In this document: piece after piece, positions 40,226 to 49,219 of the stretch | Layout of the letters: every line of letters begins with the position of its first letter | Position numbering within the stretch: position 1 is the first letter of the stretch | Source of the DNA: JABDCD01 sp964469525 | GTDB lineage: Bacteria > Pseudomonadota > Alphaproteobacteria > Rickettsiales > SXRF01 | Assembly (NCBI GenBank): GCA_964469525.1 | Contig: CAYXYU010000007.1 | Span: forward strand, 43,670-107,669 | Direction of reading: 5' to 3' | DNA: 64,000 nucleotides | Position numbers and translations under genes: made by a program | Notes under the pieces: generated by a model | Seen by the model: only the letters and a program-made list of their open reading frames with translations | Told to the model about the DNA's origin: nothing | Databases searched by the model: none

Positions 40226-40996
40226 TTATGGACCGTACCGCCCTATCACCGTCGCGAATAATTCCGCCAGTATCATGAGCCTGCCCCTTAACCCGCCGAT
40301 CTTGCTGTAGGGAGAATCGTCGGCAGGATAGACGCGCGAAACGGGAATTTCGCAGACGCGAAAGCCCAGGCGAGGGGCAATGTAGTTGAGGTAATATTGC
40401 AGGCTGTAGCGCACGAACACGTCGCGGAAGGGCTGTACGCGCCGATCTTCGAGCAGCTGGCGGCTGACGCCCTTGAAGCCGTTCATGGCATCGGTGTAAT
40501 GAAACCCGCTGCCCAGATACATGATCGGGTTGAACACGAAGCGGATGCCGAACACCCGGTCGAGCGGCGTGCGTTCGTGATGGCCCCCCGGCAGGAAGCG
40601 CGAGCCCTGCACGAAATCATAGCCTTCGCGGAGCTTATTGAGAAAACGCGGGATTGCCTCCACCCCATCCTTGCCGTTGCCGTCCATCATGATGACGCCC
40701 GCATATCCCTGTTCCAGCGCGTAATGCAGCGCGCCGCGATACTGGACGCTGAGGCCGCGCTGGAGGTCGGTGTTGATGAGCAGCGCGCGCGCCCGGCCCA
40801 TCAGCGCATCGGCCGAAGTGGCGCCGTCGGTGCTGCCGCCGTCGGCGATGATGATATCGACCTGCTCGCGGAACGGCTGCAGCGCGTCGAGCTGGCGGGT
40901 GAATTTCGTGTCTTCGTTGTAGACGCCGATGATAAGCGCGTAGGGACGCATTTTGGCATGGAAGGTGAAGGATTGCGTCTGCGGAACGCCGCTCAT
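40226..40996 (-). CDS. Glycosyltransferase family 2 protein
   Basis: A 256-residue GT-A fold enzyme. The nucleotide-binding strand is LIIGVYNEDTKFTRQLDAL; the acidic pairs are IIADGGSTDG and IMMDGNGKDGVEAI; the acceptor region is FVQGSRFLPGGHHERTPLD. It transfers a sugar, most likely onto a polyprenyl phosphate, by analogy with its partner. Its ATG overlaps the end of the membrane glycosyltransferase by four bases; together they form a two-gene unit for lipid-linked glycan modification. Confidence 0.88.
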   Translation of the reverse strand: MSGVPQTQSFTFHAKMRPYALIIGVYNEDTKFTRQLDALQPFREQVDIIIADGGSTDGATSADALMGRARALLINTDLQRGLSVQYRGALHYALEQGYAGVIMMDGNGKDGVEAIPRFLNKLREGYDFVQGSRFLPGGHHERTPLDRVFGIRFVFNPIMYLGSGFHYTDAMNGFKGVSRQLLEDRRVQPFRDVFVRYSLQYYLNYIAPRLGFRVCEIPVSRVYPADDSPYSKIGGLRGRLMILAELFATVIGRYGP

Positions 40997-42867
40997 GGCA
41001 GTGCTCCTTCGCGTTCCAGGCGCAGCTGGCCGCCGCGCTCGATATAGACGTTGCGTAACGGGTAATACTCCATCAGCCGCCGGTTCTTCTCGCCGAGATC
41101 GATCGCGAAAATCACCGGCGCGTCGTCCTTCGGCGGATTGGTGTGAGCGACATAGAGATACTTGGAAAACTTATAGCCCCGCACCGGCCTGTCGAAATAT
41201 TCGATGAACACCAGCGCCGGCGGTTTCGCCTGCGCCAGCATGGAATAGTAAAACCCGGGATTGCCGTTGACATAATTATTGGCGTAATGCCGGATCGTAT
41301 CCGGCATTTTCTGTGCCCAGCCGGTACCCCAAATGAAAAGCAGCAGCACGGCGGCGATACCATGCCCGCTCGCGCGATCTTGCAGGTGCACGCCCCAGCG
41401 CTCCAGCACCTCCGGCAGCCGAGAGAGCCCGACTGCCGAGAGGATGGCCAGCGCCGAGGCGATTTCGTACATGTAGCGCGGGCCGAACAGCGAGCTGTGG
41501 TAACGGTTGAGGAAATTCACCAGCACGGCCGACAGGATGACGGCGACCAGCAGGCGCAGCCAGCCTTTCAGCGGCAGCAGGAAGGCCAGGAATACGAACA
41601 GCGTATCCGGCACCGCCCACTCGAACAGCAGCCGGTTCAGGTTCAGCCAGGCGCGGTGGGTGAATTCGAGCGCCCGTAGCGGCGTATGCCCGCTGTAAAA
41701 ACCAGGCAGGTTGCCGGGGTTGTGCCGCTGATAGGGAAACAGCAGGGCCTCGCCGGTCGTCTGCAGATTGTAATAGATCTGGAACGCCAGGCAAATCAGC
41801 CCGCCTCCCGCCATCACCGAGAACAGCGCCAGATGCGCGCGCGGCTGCCGTGCCAGCAGATACAGGCCATGCAAGACGAACGGCAGCCCGACGCCCAGTG
41901 CCGTCAGCGGCCGTGTCAGGAACACCGCGCCGAGACTGAGTCCCGCGCCGAGCGACCACCACAGCGCGGCGGACCGGTCGTGCGGCAGCACCTGCAGCGC
42001 GCTTACGTAGCAAAGCATCAGCGTGGTGGTGAACAGTAGCGATGTTGCATGATTCATATACTCCGACGACATGAAGACGACGAAGGGGCAGGCAAGCATC
42101 AGCAGTGCCGCGATATGCGCCGTTGCTTCGCCGGCGATGCGCCGCGCCAGCGCATAGGTGGCGACCAGCGTCAACGCCCCGAGCAGCGGGTTGACCAGCC
42201 ACGGCGTATGAAGCACGTGGCCAAGCGCCAGCAGCATGACATGCAGCGGCTGGTACTGTGAATACCATTTGCCGTCATTGATCATCAGGCCGGAGGGAAA
42301 GAAGCCGCGATAGGTATGGCTTTCCGCAACCCATTGCCATTCGGCTATGAATTTGCCATGCACATACTGGCTGATGCTGTCGATGATGGTAGGCAGGAAG
42401 TGGAAACAATGCCAGGATAGGAAGACGGTCAGCAAGAGGAAGGCCGTGTACATCCCCCACAGGAATACCCAGCGCGGAATCTCCGCCAGCCGTCGCAGTT
42501 GCTGCGCAAGACGGGCCAGGAAGGGATGCAGGCTTTGCCAGCCGGCCAGCCCGGCGGCCAGCAGCAGCAGGCCGGGCAGCGCCAGCATCAGCGGCAGGGT
42601 CTCCCAGCGCGCATAACCGGTGAAAGGAAAGGCCCCGGCGGTAAATAATACCGCCACTGTAAGCCAGCGCGCGAGGGATGCGCCTGCGCGCGCGCCGCGC
42701 CATAAAATCACGGCAACAGTAAAGCCCCAGAGCACCGTTGCGGCGGGGAACAGGAGGTCATCGGTCCGCAACAGCCTGCCCAGCCGCGGGGCGCCAATGA
42801 CCAGTGCCGCTCCGGAAAGCGTCATGAGAGCGGATAGCACATTCTGGCGTAGGAAGGAGAAGCCCAT
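40993..42867 (-). CDS. Membrane glycosyltransferase, GT39/PMT-like
   Basis: A GT-C-type protein of about 624 residues with ten or more membrane helices (VLSALMTLSGAALVIG, IPRWVFLWGMYTAFLLLTVF, VATYALARRIAGEATAHIAA). An acidic pair FIAEWQWVAESHTYRGFFPS with LMINDGKWYSQYQPLHVML lies after the first helices, as expected for a polyprenyl-phosphate-sugar donor enzyme. The start at 42867 (MGFSFLRQN) is preferred; a frame continuing to 42960 has less likely residues. It probably uses the lipid-linked sugar made by the neighbouring GT2 enzyme. Confidence 0.8.
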   Translation of the reverse strand: MGFSFLRQNVLSALMTLSGAALVIGAPRLGRLLRTDDLLFPAATVLWGFTVAVILWRGARAGASLARWLTVAVLFTAGAFPFTGYARWETLPLMLALPGLLLLAAGLAGWQSLHPFLARLAQQLRRLAEIPRWVFLWGMYTAFLLLTVFLSWHCFHFLPTIIDSISQYVHGKFIAEWQWVAESHTYRGFFPSGLMINDGKWYSQYQPLHVMLLALGHVLHTPWLVNPLLGALTLVATYALARRIAGEATAHIAALLMLACPFVVFMSSEYMNHATSLLFTTTLMLCYVSALQVLPHDRSAALWWSLGAGLSLGAVFLTRPLTALGVGLPFVLHGLYLLARQPRAHLALFSVMAGGGLICLAFQIYYNLQTTGEALLFPYQRHNPGNLPGFYSGHTPLRALEFTHRAWLNLNRLLFEWAVPDTLFVFLAFLLPLKGWLRLLVAVILSAVLVNFLNRYHSSLFGPRYMYEIASALAILSAVGLSRLPEVLERWGVHLQDRASGHGIAAVLLLFIWGTGWAQKMPDTIRHYANNYVNGNPGFYYSMLAQAKPPALVFIEYFDRPVRGYKFSKYLYVAHTNPPKDDAPVIFAIDLGEKNRRLMEYYPLRNVYIERGGQLRLEREGALP

Positions 42868-43006
42868 AAGGTAATGGTTTATAACAGACCGATTCCGTGG
42901 AACGCACTCTTTTCCTTTCTCGCAGGGGGAGGGAGGAAATTTGCAGCAGATGCTTGTCATTGGCGGAATTTCTGGTAAAACAAGGCTTTAATTTTAAGCA
43001 ACTGCC

Positions 43007-43606
43007 ATGCGCCAGGCCAGCGTCACACGCAACACCAAAGAAACCAGCATCGAGGTCGAGCTCAACCTCGACGGCACCGGCAAATACAACGTGTCGACCG
43101 GCATCGGCTTTCTCGACCATATGCTGGAGCAGCTGTCGCGCCACAGCCTGATCGACCTGAAGCTCGCTGCGAAAGGCGACCTGCATATCGACTTCCACCA
43201 CACCACCGAGGATACCGGCATCGCCATCGGCGAAGCGGTGGCGAAAGCGCTCGCTGAGCGCAAGGGTATCACCCGCTACGCCCATGCCTATATCCCGATG
43301 GACGAGACGCTGTCGCGCGTGGCAATCGACCTGTCGGGTCGGCCGTATTTCATATGGAAGGTGGAATTCTCGAAGCCGAAACTTGGCGAGATGGATACCG
43401 AGCTGTTCCGTGAATGGTTTCAGGCCTTCGCCTTCGCCGCCGGTGCCACATTGCACGTGGAGAATTTATACGGCGTCAATAATCATCATATTATCGAGTC
43501 CTGCTACAAGGGGCTGGCGTGGGCCCTGCGTGCGGCGACCGCCATCGATCCGCGCAAGAGCGACGAGATTCCCTCCACCAAAGGCACGCTGGGCGGCAGC
43601 TTATGA
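43007..43606 (+). CDS. hisB: Imidazoleglycerol-phosphate dehydratase
   Basis: Sixth step of histidine synthesis. A monofunctional 199-residue HisB, with no phosphatase domain. Metal-binding motifs are DHMLEQLSRHS, DFHHTTEDTGIAIGEAVAKA and NNHHIIESCYKGLAWA. Start MRQASVTRNTKETSIEV is typical. First gene of the his cluster; its stop overlaps the DUF2628 start by four bases (ATGA). Confidence 0.97.
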   Translation: MRQASVTRNTKETSIEVELNLDGTGKYNVSTGIGFLDHMLEQLSRHSLIDLKLAAKGDLHIDFHHTTEDTGIAIGEAVAKALAERKGITRYAHAYIPMDETLSRVAIDLSGRPYFIWKVEFSKPKLGEMDTELFREWFQAFAFAAGATLHVENLYGVNNHHIIESCYKGLAWALRAATAIDPRKSDEIPSTKGTLGGSL

Positions 43607-43995
43607 GCATTACCGGGATGAAGATCTATACGGTGCACGTGAAGCCAAATGTTTCCCTGGCTGACACGAAACCGGTGTTCGTCAAGGAAGGCTTCAATTT
43701 CTTCGCCTTCTTCCTGACTCTTTTCTGGTCACTCTATCACCGGCTGTGGCTGGTGACGCTGTTCATCATCGCCTATAACCTGCTGATCGTGCTGGTCATG
43801 CGCTGGCACCTGCTTGGATTCAACGGCGCCACCGCGCTGCAGCTCGGCTTCCAGTTCCTGCTCGGCGCACATGCCAATGACTGGTTGCGCGCGGCGCTGG
43901 CCAAACGCGGCTACATCATGGCCGATGTCACCGCCGCCGACAGCCGCCTGCGTGCCGAACAGCGGTATTTCGAACGGTACCTGGCTGCTTCCTGA
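43603..43995 (+). CDS. DUF2628 membrane protein embedded in the his cluster
   Basis: A 130-residue protein with two hydrophobic segments (FNFFAFFLTLFWSLYHRLWL, VTLFIIAYNLLIVLVM) and a C-terminal soluble tail (RGYIMADVTAADSRLRAEQR). DUF2628 proteins are commonly found between hisB and hisH in Alphaproteobacteria; the function is unknown and a direct role in histidine synthesis is not shown. It is coupled to hisB by ATGA overlap and ends two bases before hisH. Confidence 0.88.
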   Translation: MSITGMKIYTVHVKPNVSLADTKPVFVKEGFNFFAFFLTLFWSLYHRLWLVTLFIIAYNLLIVLVMRWHLLGFNGATALQLGFQFLLGAHANDWLRAALAKRGYIMADVTAADSRLRAEQRYFERYLAAS

Positions 43996-43996
43996 T

Positions 43997-44620
43997 ATGA
44001 GTATTGCCATCATTGATTACGGATCGGGCAACCTGCGGTCGGTGGCCCGGGCGTTGGCGCGGGTCGGTGGCGATATCTCCATCACCGTGACCGAATCACC
44101 TAAGGCTGTGGGCGAAGCCAGCCATATCGTGCTGCCGGGGGTAGGGGCGTTCGCCGACTGCATGCGGGGCCTCGAGTCACTGCCGGGCATGATCGAGACG
44201 CTTCGGGAGCAGGTGATGGGAAAGGGCAGGCAGTTCCTTGGTATCTGCGTGGGCATGCAGATGCTGTTCGAGAAAAGTTACGAGCACGGCACGCATGCGG
44301 GGCTGGGCTGGCTCAAGGGAATCGTCGCGCCGATCCCGGCACAGAAGCATGCGCTGAAAGTGCCGCACATGGGCTGGAATGACCTGCAGGTGGCAGGCAA
44401 TCACCCACTCCTGAAGGATATTTCGAGCGGCGATCATGCCTATTTCGTGCACAGTTATTATGCTGCCTGCCGCGACGCTTCCGACATGCTGGCGACGACG
44501 AGTTATGGACAAACGCTGGCGGCGGTGGTAGGACGCGGCAATATCATGGGCACGCAGTTCCACCCGGAAAAAAGCCAGGAGACGGGCTTGCGGATTCTGA
44601 AGAATTTTTTGGAGATGTAA
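43997..44620 (+). CDS. hisH: Imidazole glycerol phosphate synthase, glutaminase subunit
   Basis: A 207-residue class I glutamine amidotransferase that feeds ammonia to HisF. IIDYGSGNLRSVARAL at the N-terminus, the nucleophile Cys in LGICVGMQMLFEKS, and the His-Glu pair in GTQFHPEKSQETG are present. ATG 43997 gives the conserved start. Confidence 0.96.
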   Translation: MSIAIIDYGSGNLRSVARALARVGGDISITVTESPKAVGEASHIVLPGVGAFADCMRGLESLPGMIETLREQVMGKGRQFLGICVGMQMLFEKSYEHGTHAGLGWLKGIVAPIPAQKHALKVPHMGWNDLQVAGNHPLLKDISSGDHAYFVHSYYAACRDASDMLATTSYGQTLAAVVGRGNIMGTQFHPEKSQETGLRILKNFLEM

Positions 44621-44633
44621 GCACTCCTTACGT

Positions 44634-45167
44634 ATGACTACCCGCATCGAGCGCATCACCGAGTTCCGCCACGCCGACCTCACCGAGATGGTGCAGGCGA
44701 CGGAAGATGCCATCCGCGAAGGCATCGGTTTCAACTGGGTGGTGCCGCCGGGGAAGGACGTGCTTGAGACCTATTGGAAGGGCGTGCTGGTGGTGCCGGA
44801 ACGGGTGCTGTTCGGGGCGCGCCTTGACGGCACGCTGGCCGGCAGTGTTCAGCTGCTGAAGCCGGGGCCGAGCAAAGAAACTTCTTCCTTCGCCGCTTCG
44901 ATCGAGGCGCATTTCGTGGCGCCGTGGGCGCGCGGGCATGGGCTGGCCAAGATGCTGCTCGAGGCCGCCGAGCGCGAGGCGCGCGCTCAAGGCTTCTCGG
45001 TGCTGAAGCTGTCGGTGCGCGAGACGCAGGAGCGCGCCATCAAGATTTACGAAGAGAACGGCTATGTCTGCTGGGGTACGTTGCCTACCTACGAGTTCGT
45101 CAACGCCAAGATGATCGCCGGACGGTTTTATTATAAGAATCTCGAACCGATTTCGACGCTGGTCTAG
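44634..45167 (+). CDS. GNAT-family N-acetyltransferase inside the his cluster
   Basis: A 177-residue protein with GNAT motif A in EAHFVAPWARGHGLAKMLLE and the motif B segment EAEREARAQGFSVLKLSVRE (first residues approximate), plus RAIKIYEENGYVCWG. It transfers an acetyl group from acetyl-CoA to an unknown amine. Lying 13 bases after hisH and two before hisA, it is part of the operon, but its link with histidine is unclear. Confidence 0.88.
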   Translation: MTTRIERITEFRHADLTEMVQATEDAIREGIGFNWVVPPGKDVLETYWKGVLVVPERVLFGARLDGTLAGSVQLLKPGPSKETSSFAASIEAHFVAPWARGHGLAKMLLEAAEREARAQGFSVLKLSVRETQERAIKIYEENGYVCWGTLPTYEFVNAKMIAGRFYYKNLEPISTLV

Positions 45168-45169
45168 CT

Positions 45170-45895
45170 ATGACCTTCACGCTCTACCCCGCTATCGACT
45201 TGAAAGACGGACAGTGCGTGCGGCTGCTGCGCGGCGAGATGGACAAGGCCACCGTCTTTTCCCATGCGCCGGCGGATCAGGCGGCTGCGTTTGAGCAGGA
45301 CGGATTTCAGTGGCTGCATGTGGTGGATCTGAACGGCGCGTTCGAGGGCAGGCCGGTCAATGAGGCGGCGGTGAAGGCGATTCTTTCGCGCGTGAAGGTT
45401 CCGGTGCAGTTGGGCGGCGGCATCCGCAGCATGGAGATGATTGCGCACTGGCTGGAGCTGGGCATTGCGCGCGTCATCCTCGGCACGGTGGCGCTGAAAA
45501 ACCCGCTGCTGGTGAAGGAAGCCTGCCGCCTGTTTCCAGGGCAAATCGCAGTTGGCATCGATGCCAAGGGCGGCAAGGTCGCCGTCGAGGGCTGGGCGGA
45601 AGTCTCCGACCGGACGGCGGTCGAACTCGCCAGCCGGTTCCAGGATGCGGGCGTGGCGGCCATCATCTATACCGATATCAGCCGCGACGGTGCCATGCAG
45701 GGACCGAACATCGAAGAGACGGTGAAACTGGCCTACACGGTCAATATCCCGGTCATCGCCTCCGGCGGCATCAGTTCGATCGAGGATATCAAACATTATA
45801 AGGCCGCCGAACCGTCGGGCATCGAAGGCTGCATCCTCGGGCGGGCGCTCTATGAGGGGGCGATTGATGTCAAGGCGGCGTTGTTAATATCCTGA
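45170..45895 (+). CDS. hisA: ProFAR isomerase
   Basis: Isomerises phosphoribosylformimino-AICAR-phosphate. A 241-residue (beta/alpha)8 barrel with the HisA pattern: AIDLKDGQCVRLLRGEMDKA (catalytic Asp), VQLGGGIRSMEMI, TDISRDGAMQGPN (catalytic Asp), ASGGISSIEDI and GCILGRALYEG. It starts two bases after the GNAT gene. Confidence 0.96.
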   Translation: MTFTLYPAIDLKDGQCVRLLRGEMDKATVFSHAPADQAAAFEQDGFQWLHVVDLNGAFEGRPVNEAAVKAILSRVKVPVQLGGGIRSMEMIAHWLELGIARVILGTVALKNPLLVKEACRLFPGQIAVGIDAKGGKVAVEGWAEVSDRTAVELASRFQDAGVAAIIYTDISRDGAMQGPNIEETVKLAYTVNIPVIASGGISSIEDIKHYKAAEPSGIEGCILGRALYEGAIDVKAALLIS

Positions 45896-46010
45896 AATTA
45901 CAGAGATTTTCATTTTTACATACAACTGTCATAGGAGAATTCATCTAATCGTCACAATCGTCATCCCTAATTGATGGTATAGTTAATTATTATTAATTAT
46001 GGAGAAGCCT

Positions 46011-46652
46011 ATGCCAGTTCGTGATGATTATGCTCATCCTTCCCTAGTCGAAGCCGGCAAAGATGCCAACGGCAACCGTCATTTGGTCGCGGTCGCCGAC
46101 GAAAAAGGCATCGAGCGTCTGCGGCAAACCGGTCATCTAACGGAAGCGCAATATGATGCCATCACCAAACAGTTGCCGGTTCCATCGGATGTGGCGGCGG
46201 AGGATATGAAATATATTCTTGTTTTTGAAGGGCCCGACGCGGGTCATCTTCAAGCCACGCGTGCCTTCAATGGGCATATGCAGACTTCTACCGTACATCT
46301 TCCCGTCGATCCGTTTGGAGGGAACCCGGCAACTACTTACGAAGTAAAAGTCATCACGCCGCATAAGACGCTCAATCTGGGGATTGAAAATCCGCTGCCG
46401 CAGGCGATTGATGACATTATTGGAAGCGATGGCTTGCAATTGCGTGTGAATAACCGGTATGGCGCTCCTTATAAGGATGAGGCCAAGAAATTTCTGGACG
46501 AAGTGAAGAAACAGGACTTCGCGCAGCATGCGCTGGCGCCGGATATGGACCGTGCCCTGGCGCAGGCGAATGACCCTGAGTACCATCCGTCCCGCGATGA
46601 TAATAGCGGTCTGCCGCGTAGGTATAATAACCGCCAGAATGAAGTAGTCTGA
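46011..46652 (+). CDS. Hypothetical protein inserted between hisA and hisF
   Basis: A 213-residue hydrophilic protein (MPVRDDYAHPSLVEAGKDAN) with no recognised domain, signal or membrane segment. GGAG is six bases before ATG 46011, which is preferred over the ATG at 45999. The body alternates short strands and helices; the C-terminus is rich in Asn, Arg and Pro. Lower GC and an AT-rich leader of more than 100 bases mark it as foreign to the his operon. Confidence 0.6.
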   Translation: MPVRDDYAHPSLVEAGKDANGNRHLVAVADEKGIERLRQTGHLTEAQYDAITKQLPVPSDVAAEDMKYILVFEGPDAGHLQATRAFNGHMQTSTVHLPVDPFGGNPATTYEVKVITPHKTLNLGIENPLPQAIDDIIGSDGLQLRVNNRYGAPYKDEAKKFLDEVKKQDFAQHALAPDMDRALAQANDPEYHPSRDDNSGLPRRYNNRQNEVV

Positions 46653-46721
46653 CACTCCCGGTACAGGTGGTATTGCGCGAGGGTGGCTCTCTCTATATAA
46701 CCGGCTGTACCGGTTACAGAC

Positions 46722-47483
46722 ATGGCTCTCAAAACCCGCATCATTCCCTGCCTCGACGTCAAGGACGGGCGCGTCGTCAAAGGCGTCAACTTCGTGGAGC
46801 TGCGCGACGCGGGCGACCCGGCGGAGCAGGCGAAGATCTACGACACGCAAGGCGCCGACGAGCTGTGCATGCTGGACATCACCGCCTCGAGCGACCAGCG
46901 CGGTATTCTTTACGACGTGGTCGGCAAGGTGGCCGACCAGTGCTTCATGCCGCTGACCGTCGGCGGCGGCGTGCGGACGGTGGAAGACATCCGCCAGCTG
47001 CTACGGGCAGGGGCCGACAAGGTGTCGATCAACACCGAGGCGGTGCGCCGCCCGGACTTCGTGCGCGAGGCGGCGGAGAAGTTCGGCTCGCAATGCATCG
47101 TGGTGGCGATCGACGCCAAGCAGGTGGCGCCCGGCAAATTCGGCATCTTCACCCATGGAGGCCGCAACGCCACCGGTATCGATGCCGTCAGCTGGGCGGA
47201 GAAGATGGCCGAGCTCGGCGCCGGGGAAATCCTGCTCACCTCGATGGACCGCGACGGCACCAGAATGGGCGTCGATCTTGAGCTGACGCGCGCCGTGTCG
47301 GAGGCGGTGAGCGTGCCGGTCATCGCCTCGGGCGGCATCGGCACGCTGGAGCATTTCGTGGCGGCGGCGAAGGATGGCGGGGCGGATGCGCTGCTCGCCG
47401 CCTCGGTCTTCCATTTCGGTACTTATACGGTCAGACAGGTCAAAGAAGCGTTGCAGCAGGCCGGCATTCCCGTAAGGATATAA
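46722..47483 (+). CDS. hisF: Imidazole glycerol phosphate synthase, cyclase subunit
   Basis: A 253-residue barrel that closes the imidazole ring with ammonia from HisH. Catalytic Asp in PCLDVKDGRVVKGVNF, LDITASSDQRG, VGGGVRTVEDI, catalytic Asp in LTSMDRDGTRMGVD, and ASGGIGTLEHF. Full length with conserved start. Confidence 0.97.
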   Translation: MALKTRIIPCLDVKDGRVVKGVNFVELRDAGDPAEQAKIYDTQGADELCMLDITASSDQRGILYDVVGKVADQCFMPLTVGGGVRTVEDIRQLLRAGADKVSINTEAVRRPDFVREAAEKFGSQCIVVAIDAKQVAPGKFGIFTHGGRNATGIDAVSWAEKMAELGAGEILLTSMDRDGTRMGVDLELTRAVSEAVSVPVIASGGIGTLEHFVAAAKDGGADALLAASVFHFGTYTVRQVKEALQQAGIPVRI

Positions 47484-47524
47484 AAAACGCTGTATTTTTT
47501 ATACGGCATGCGCATGATGGCGGC

Positions 47525-47869
47525 ATGGATATTCTGGAACGGCTTTATCAACTGACGCTCGAGCGCCGCAAGGCCGACCCGAAGAAGTCCTATATCGCCA
47601 AGCGGCTGCAGCAGGGTACGCCGAAGCTGGCGCAGAAATTCGGCGAGGAAGCAGTGGAAACCGTCATCGCCGCCATGCGCGGTAACAAGAAGGAAGTGAT
47701 CGGCGAGAGCGCTGACATGATCTTCCACTGGCTGATGCTGCTGGCCGATGCCGGGGTGCCGCTTAAGGACGTCATGGAAGAGCTGAAGCGGCGGGAGGGC
47801 ATTTCGGGGTTGGATGAGAAAGCACTGCGCAAGATGGAGAAACCGGCGCAGGCAAAGCCAAAAAGATAA
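47525..47869 (+). CDS. hisE: Phosphoribosyl-ATP pyrophosphatase
   Basis: Second step of histidine synthesis. The 114-residue protein has the MazG-like helical fold: MDILERLYQLTLERR, GTPKLAQKFGEEAVETVIAA with the metal-binding Glu residues, and SADMIFHWLMLLADAG. It follows hisF by 41 bases; the usual alphaproteobacterial order hisF-hisE-HIT is kept. Confidence 0.94.
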   Translation: MDILERLYQLTLERRKADPKKSYIAKRLQQGTPKLAQKFGEEAVETVIAAMRGNKKEVIGESADMIFHWLMLLADAGVPLKDVMEELKRREGISGLDEKALRKMEKPAQAKPKR

Positions 47870-47877
47870 TAGTCCGT

Positions 47878-47975
47878 CATTCCCGAATTTTGCTCTTGCA
47901 AAATTCCAGGGGAATCCAGTTTATATTAGGGAATGGATCACCCTAGAATCGCTATCGCGATTCGGGTGATGACGG
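47878..47975. repeat. Composite repeat homologous to 30306-30398
   Basis: Starts GTCATTCCCGAATTTTGC-TCT-TGCAAAATTCCAGG and continues with ATCACCCTAGAATCGC ... GCGATTCGGGTGAT. Order and orientation match the copy at 30306. The end GATGACGGAG supplies GGAG for the HIT gene. Confidence 0.85.
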
Positions 47976-47983
47976 AGTTACAA

Positions 47984-48340
47984 ATGACCTACGACACGAA
48001 CAACGTCTTCGCCAAGATTCTGCGCGGGGAGATTCCCTGCAAGAAAGTGTATGAGGATGCATTCGCGTTCGCCTTCGAGGATATAGCGCCTTCCGCACCG
48101 GCGCATGTGCTCGTCATCCCCAAGGGCGAGTATGTGTCGCTGCATGATTTTGCCGCGAAAGCACCGGAGGCGACCGTCAAAGGGTTCTTCGAGGCAGTGA
48201 CGAAAGTGGCCAAGCAGCTGGGTCTGGAAGAAAGCGGCTATCGCATCATCACCAACCATGGGCCCGACGCCTCGCAGACCGTGCATCATTTCCACGTGCA
48301 TATACTGGGCGGGCGGAGTTTGGGGAAGCTGGTGGGATGA
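47984..48340 (+). CDS. HIT-family nucleotide-binding protein
   Basis: A 118-residue histidine-triad protein, HinT-like: NNVFAKILRGEIPCKKVYED, the strand FAFEDIAPSAPAHVLVIPKG and the triad HHFHVHILGG. Members hydrolyse nucleoside phosphoramidates. ATG 47984 is preceded by GGAG from a repeat; the frame opening at 47933 would translate the repeat and is rejected. It is the last gene of the his cluster. Confidence 0.93.
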   Translation: MTYDTNNVFAKILRGEIPCKKVYEDAFAFAFEDIAPSAPAHVLVIPKGEYVSLHDFAAKAPEATVKGFFEAVTKVAKQLGLEESGYRIITNHGPDASQTVHHFHVHILGGRSLGKLVG

Positions 48341-48348
48341 CAAGAGCC

Positions 48349-49158
48349 TTACGCCGCTTCCAGCACCGGCTCGTGCGTGCGGCGGGTCACAGGCATTCTT
48401 TTCGGATTGAAAAGCTGCGGCTTGCGGTGGTGATTGCCGTGGTAGTAGATCCCGCACCACAGCGCATTGGCGATTTTATAATAGGCATTGTGGTCTAGAT
48501 TGCCAGGGCGCGTGCTGCCGTCCTCTTCCTTGGGGTGGGCGTAGTAATTGATGTGCGCGAACAGCAGGTGATTGACGACGTAGGACGGCACGTAAAAGAA
48601 CAGGAATCCCACCGGCCCGAGCAGCAGGTACCACAGCAGCAGGTTGCAGGCCGCCATGACAGTGAAGGTGACGAGCACCGCGCCGTGCAGGAAGCGCGTC
48701 TTCGCCGACAGGCCCCAGTGCTCACGGTAGCGCTCGCTGATCTTGGCCGAACTGTGCAGGAACATGATTCTGGTGAACTGCCAGAAGGAGAGATCCTTCG
48801 GCGGATGCGGGTCCATCACATGGTTGTCGGAATACTGGTGGTGAACGAGATGGATCAGCTTCCAGCCCATGAATCCCCATAACTGGTGTAGCCCTGCCAG
48901 CTGTCCGGCGCACCAATTGAGCCATCGCGCCGGGAAGCTGTCATGCGTGGCGTTATGAATAAATACGGCCGACATACCGCCGACATAGATGCCCAGCGGG
49001 ATCAGCAGCAGCTGCCACGGGGAGAAGCGGAACTCATAGAATCCCGGCGCATGCGCCATCCAGGCAAGGATGCACAGGCTGGCACTGATGAGGGCATTGA
49101 CGGAAAAGGAGCGGATATGCAGGTAACGGTCAGTGTAGAAGCGCTTCATCAGCGACAT
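48349..49158 (-). CDS. Membrane fatty acid desaturase
   Basis: A diiron desaturase of 269 residues with the three histidine boxes: HNATHD, HLVHHQYSD and HGNHHRKP. Four membrane segments flank them (LISASLCILAWMA, LLLIPLGIYVGGM, LVTFTVMAACNLLLWYLLLG, GFLFFYVPSYVV). It introduces a double bond into an acyl chain, probably of membrane lipids. ATG 49158 has GAGGA eight bases upstream; ATGs at 49173 and 49212 are alternatives. It converges with the HIT gene. Confidence 0.85.
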   Translation of the reverse strand: MSLMKRFYTDRYLHIRSFSVNALISASLCILAWMAHAPGFYEFRFSPWQLLLIPLGIYVGGMSAVFIHNATHDSFPARWLNWCAGQLAGLHQLWGFMGWKLIHLVHHQYSDNHVMDPHPPKDLSFWQFTRIMFLHSSAKISERYREHWGLSAKTRFLHGAVLVTFTVMAACNLLLWYLLLGPVGFLFFYVPSYVVNHLLFAHINYYAHPKEEDGSTRPGNLDHNAYYKIANALWCGIYYHGNHHRKPQLFNPKRMPVTRRTHEPVLEAA

Positions 49159-49219
49159 AGCGGATTTCCTCATGAAACGGCGATGTATAACGGAATTTTC
49201 CAATTGTTTCAACCTAAGA

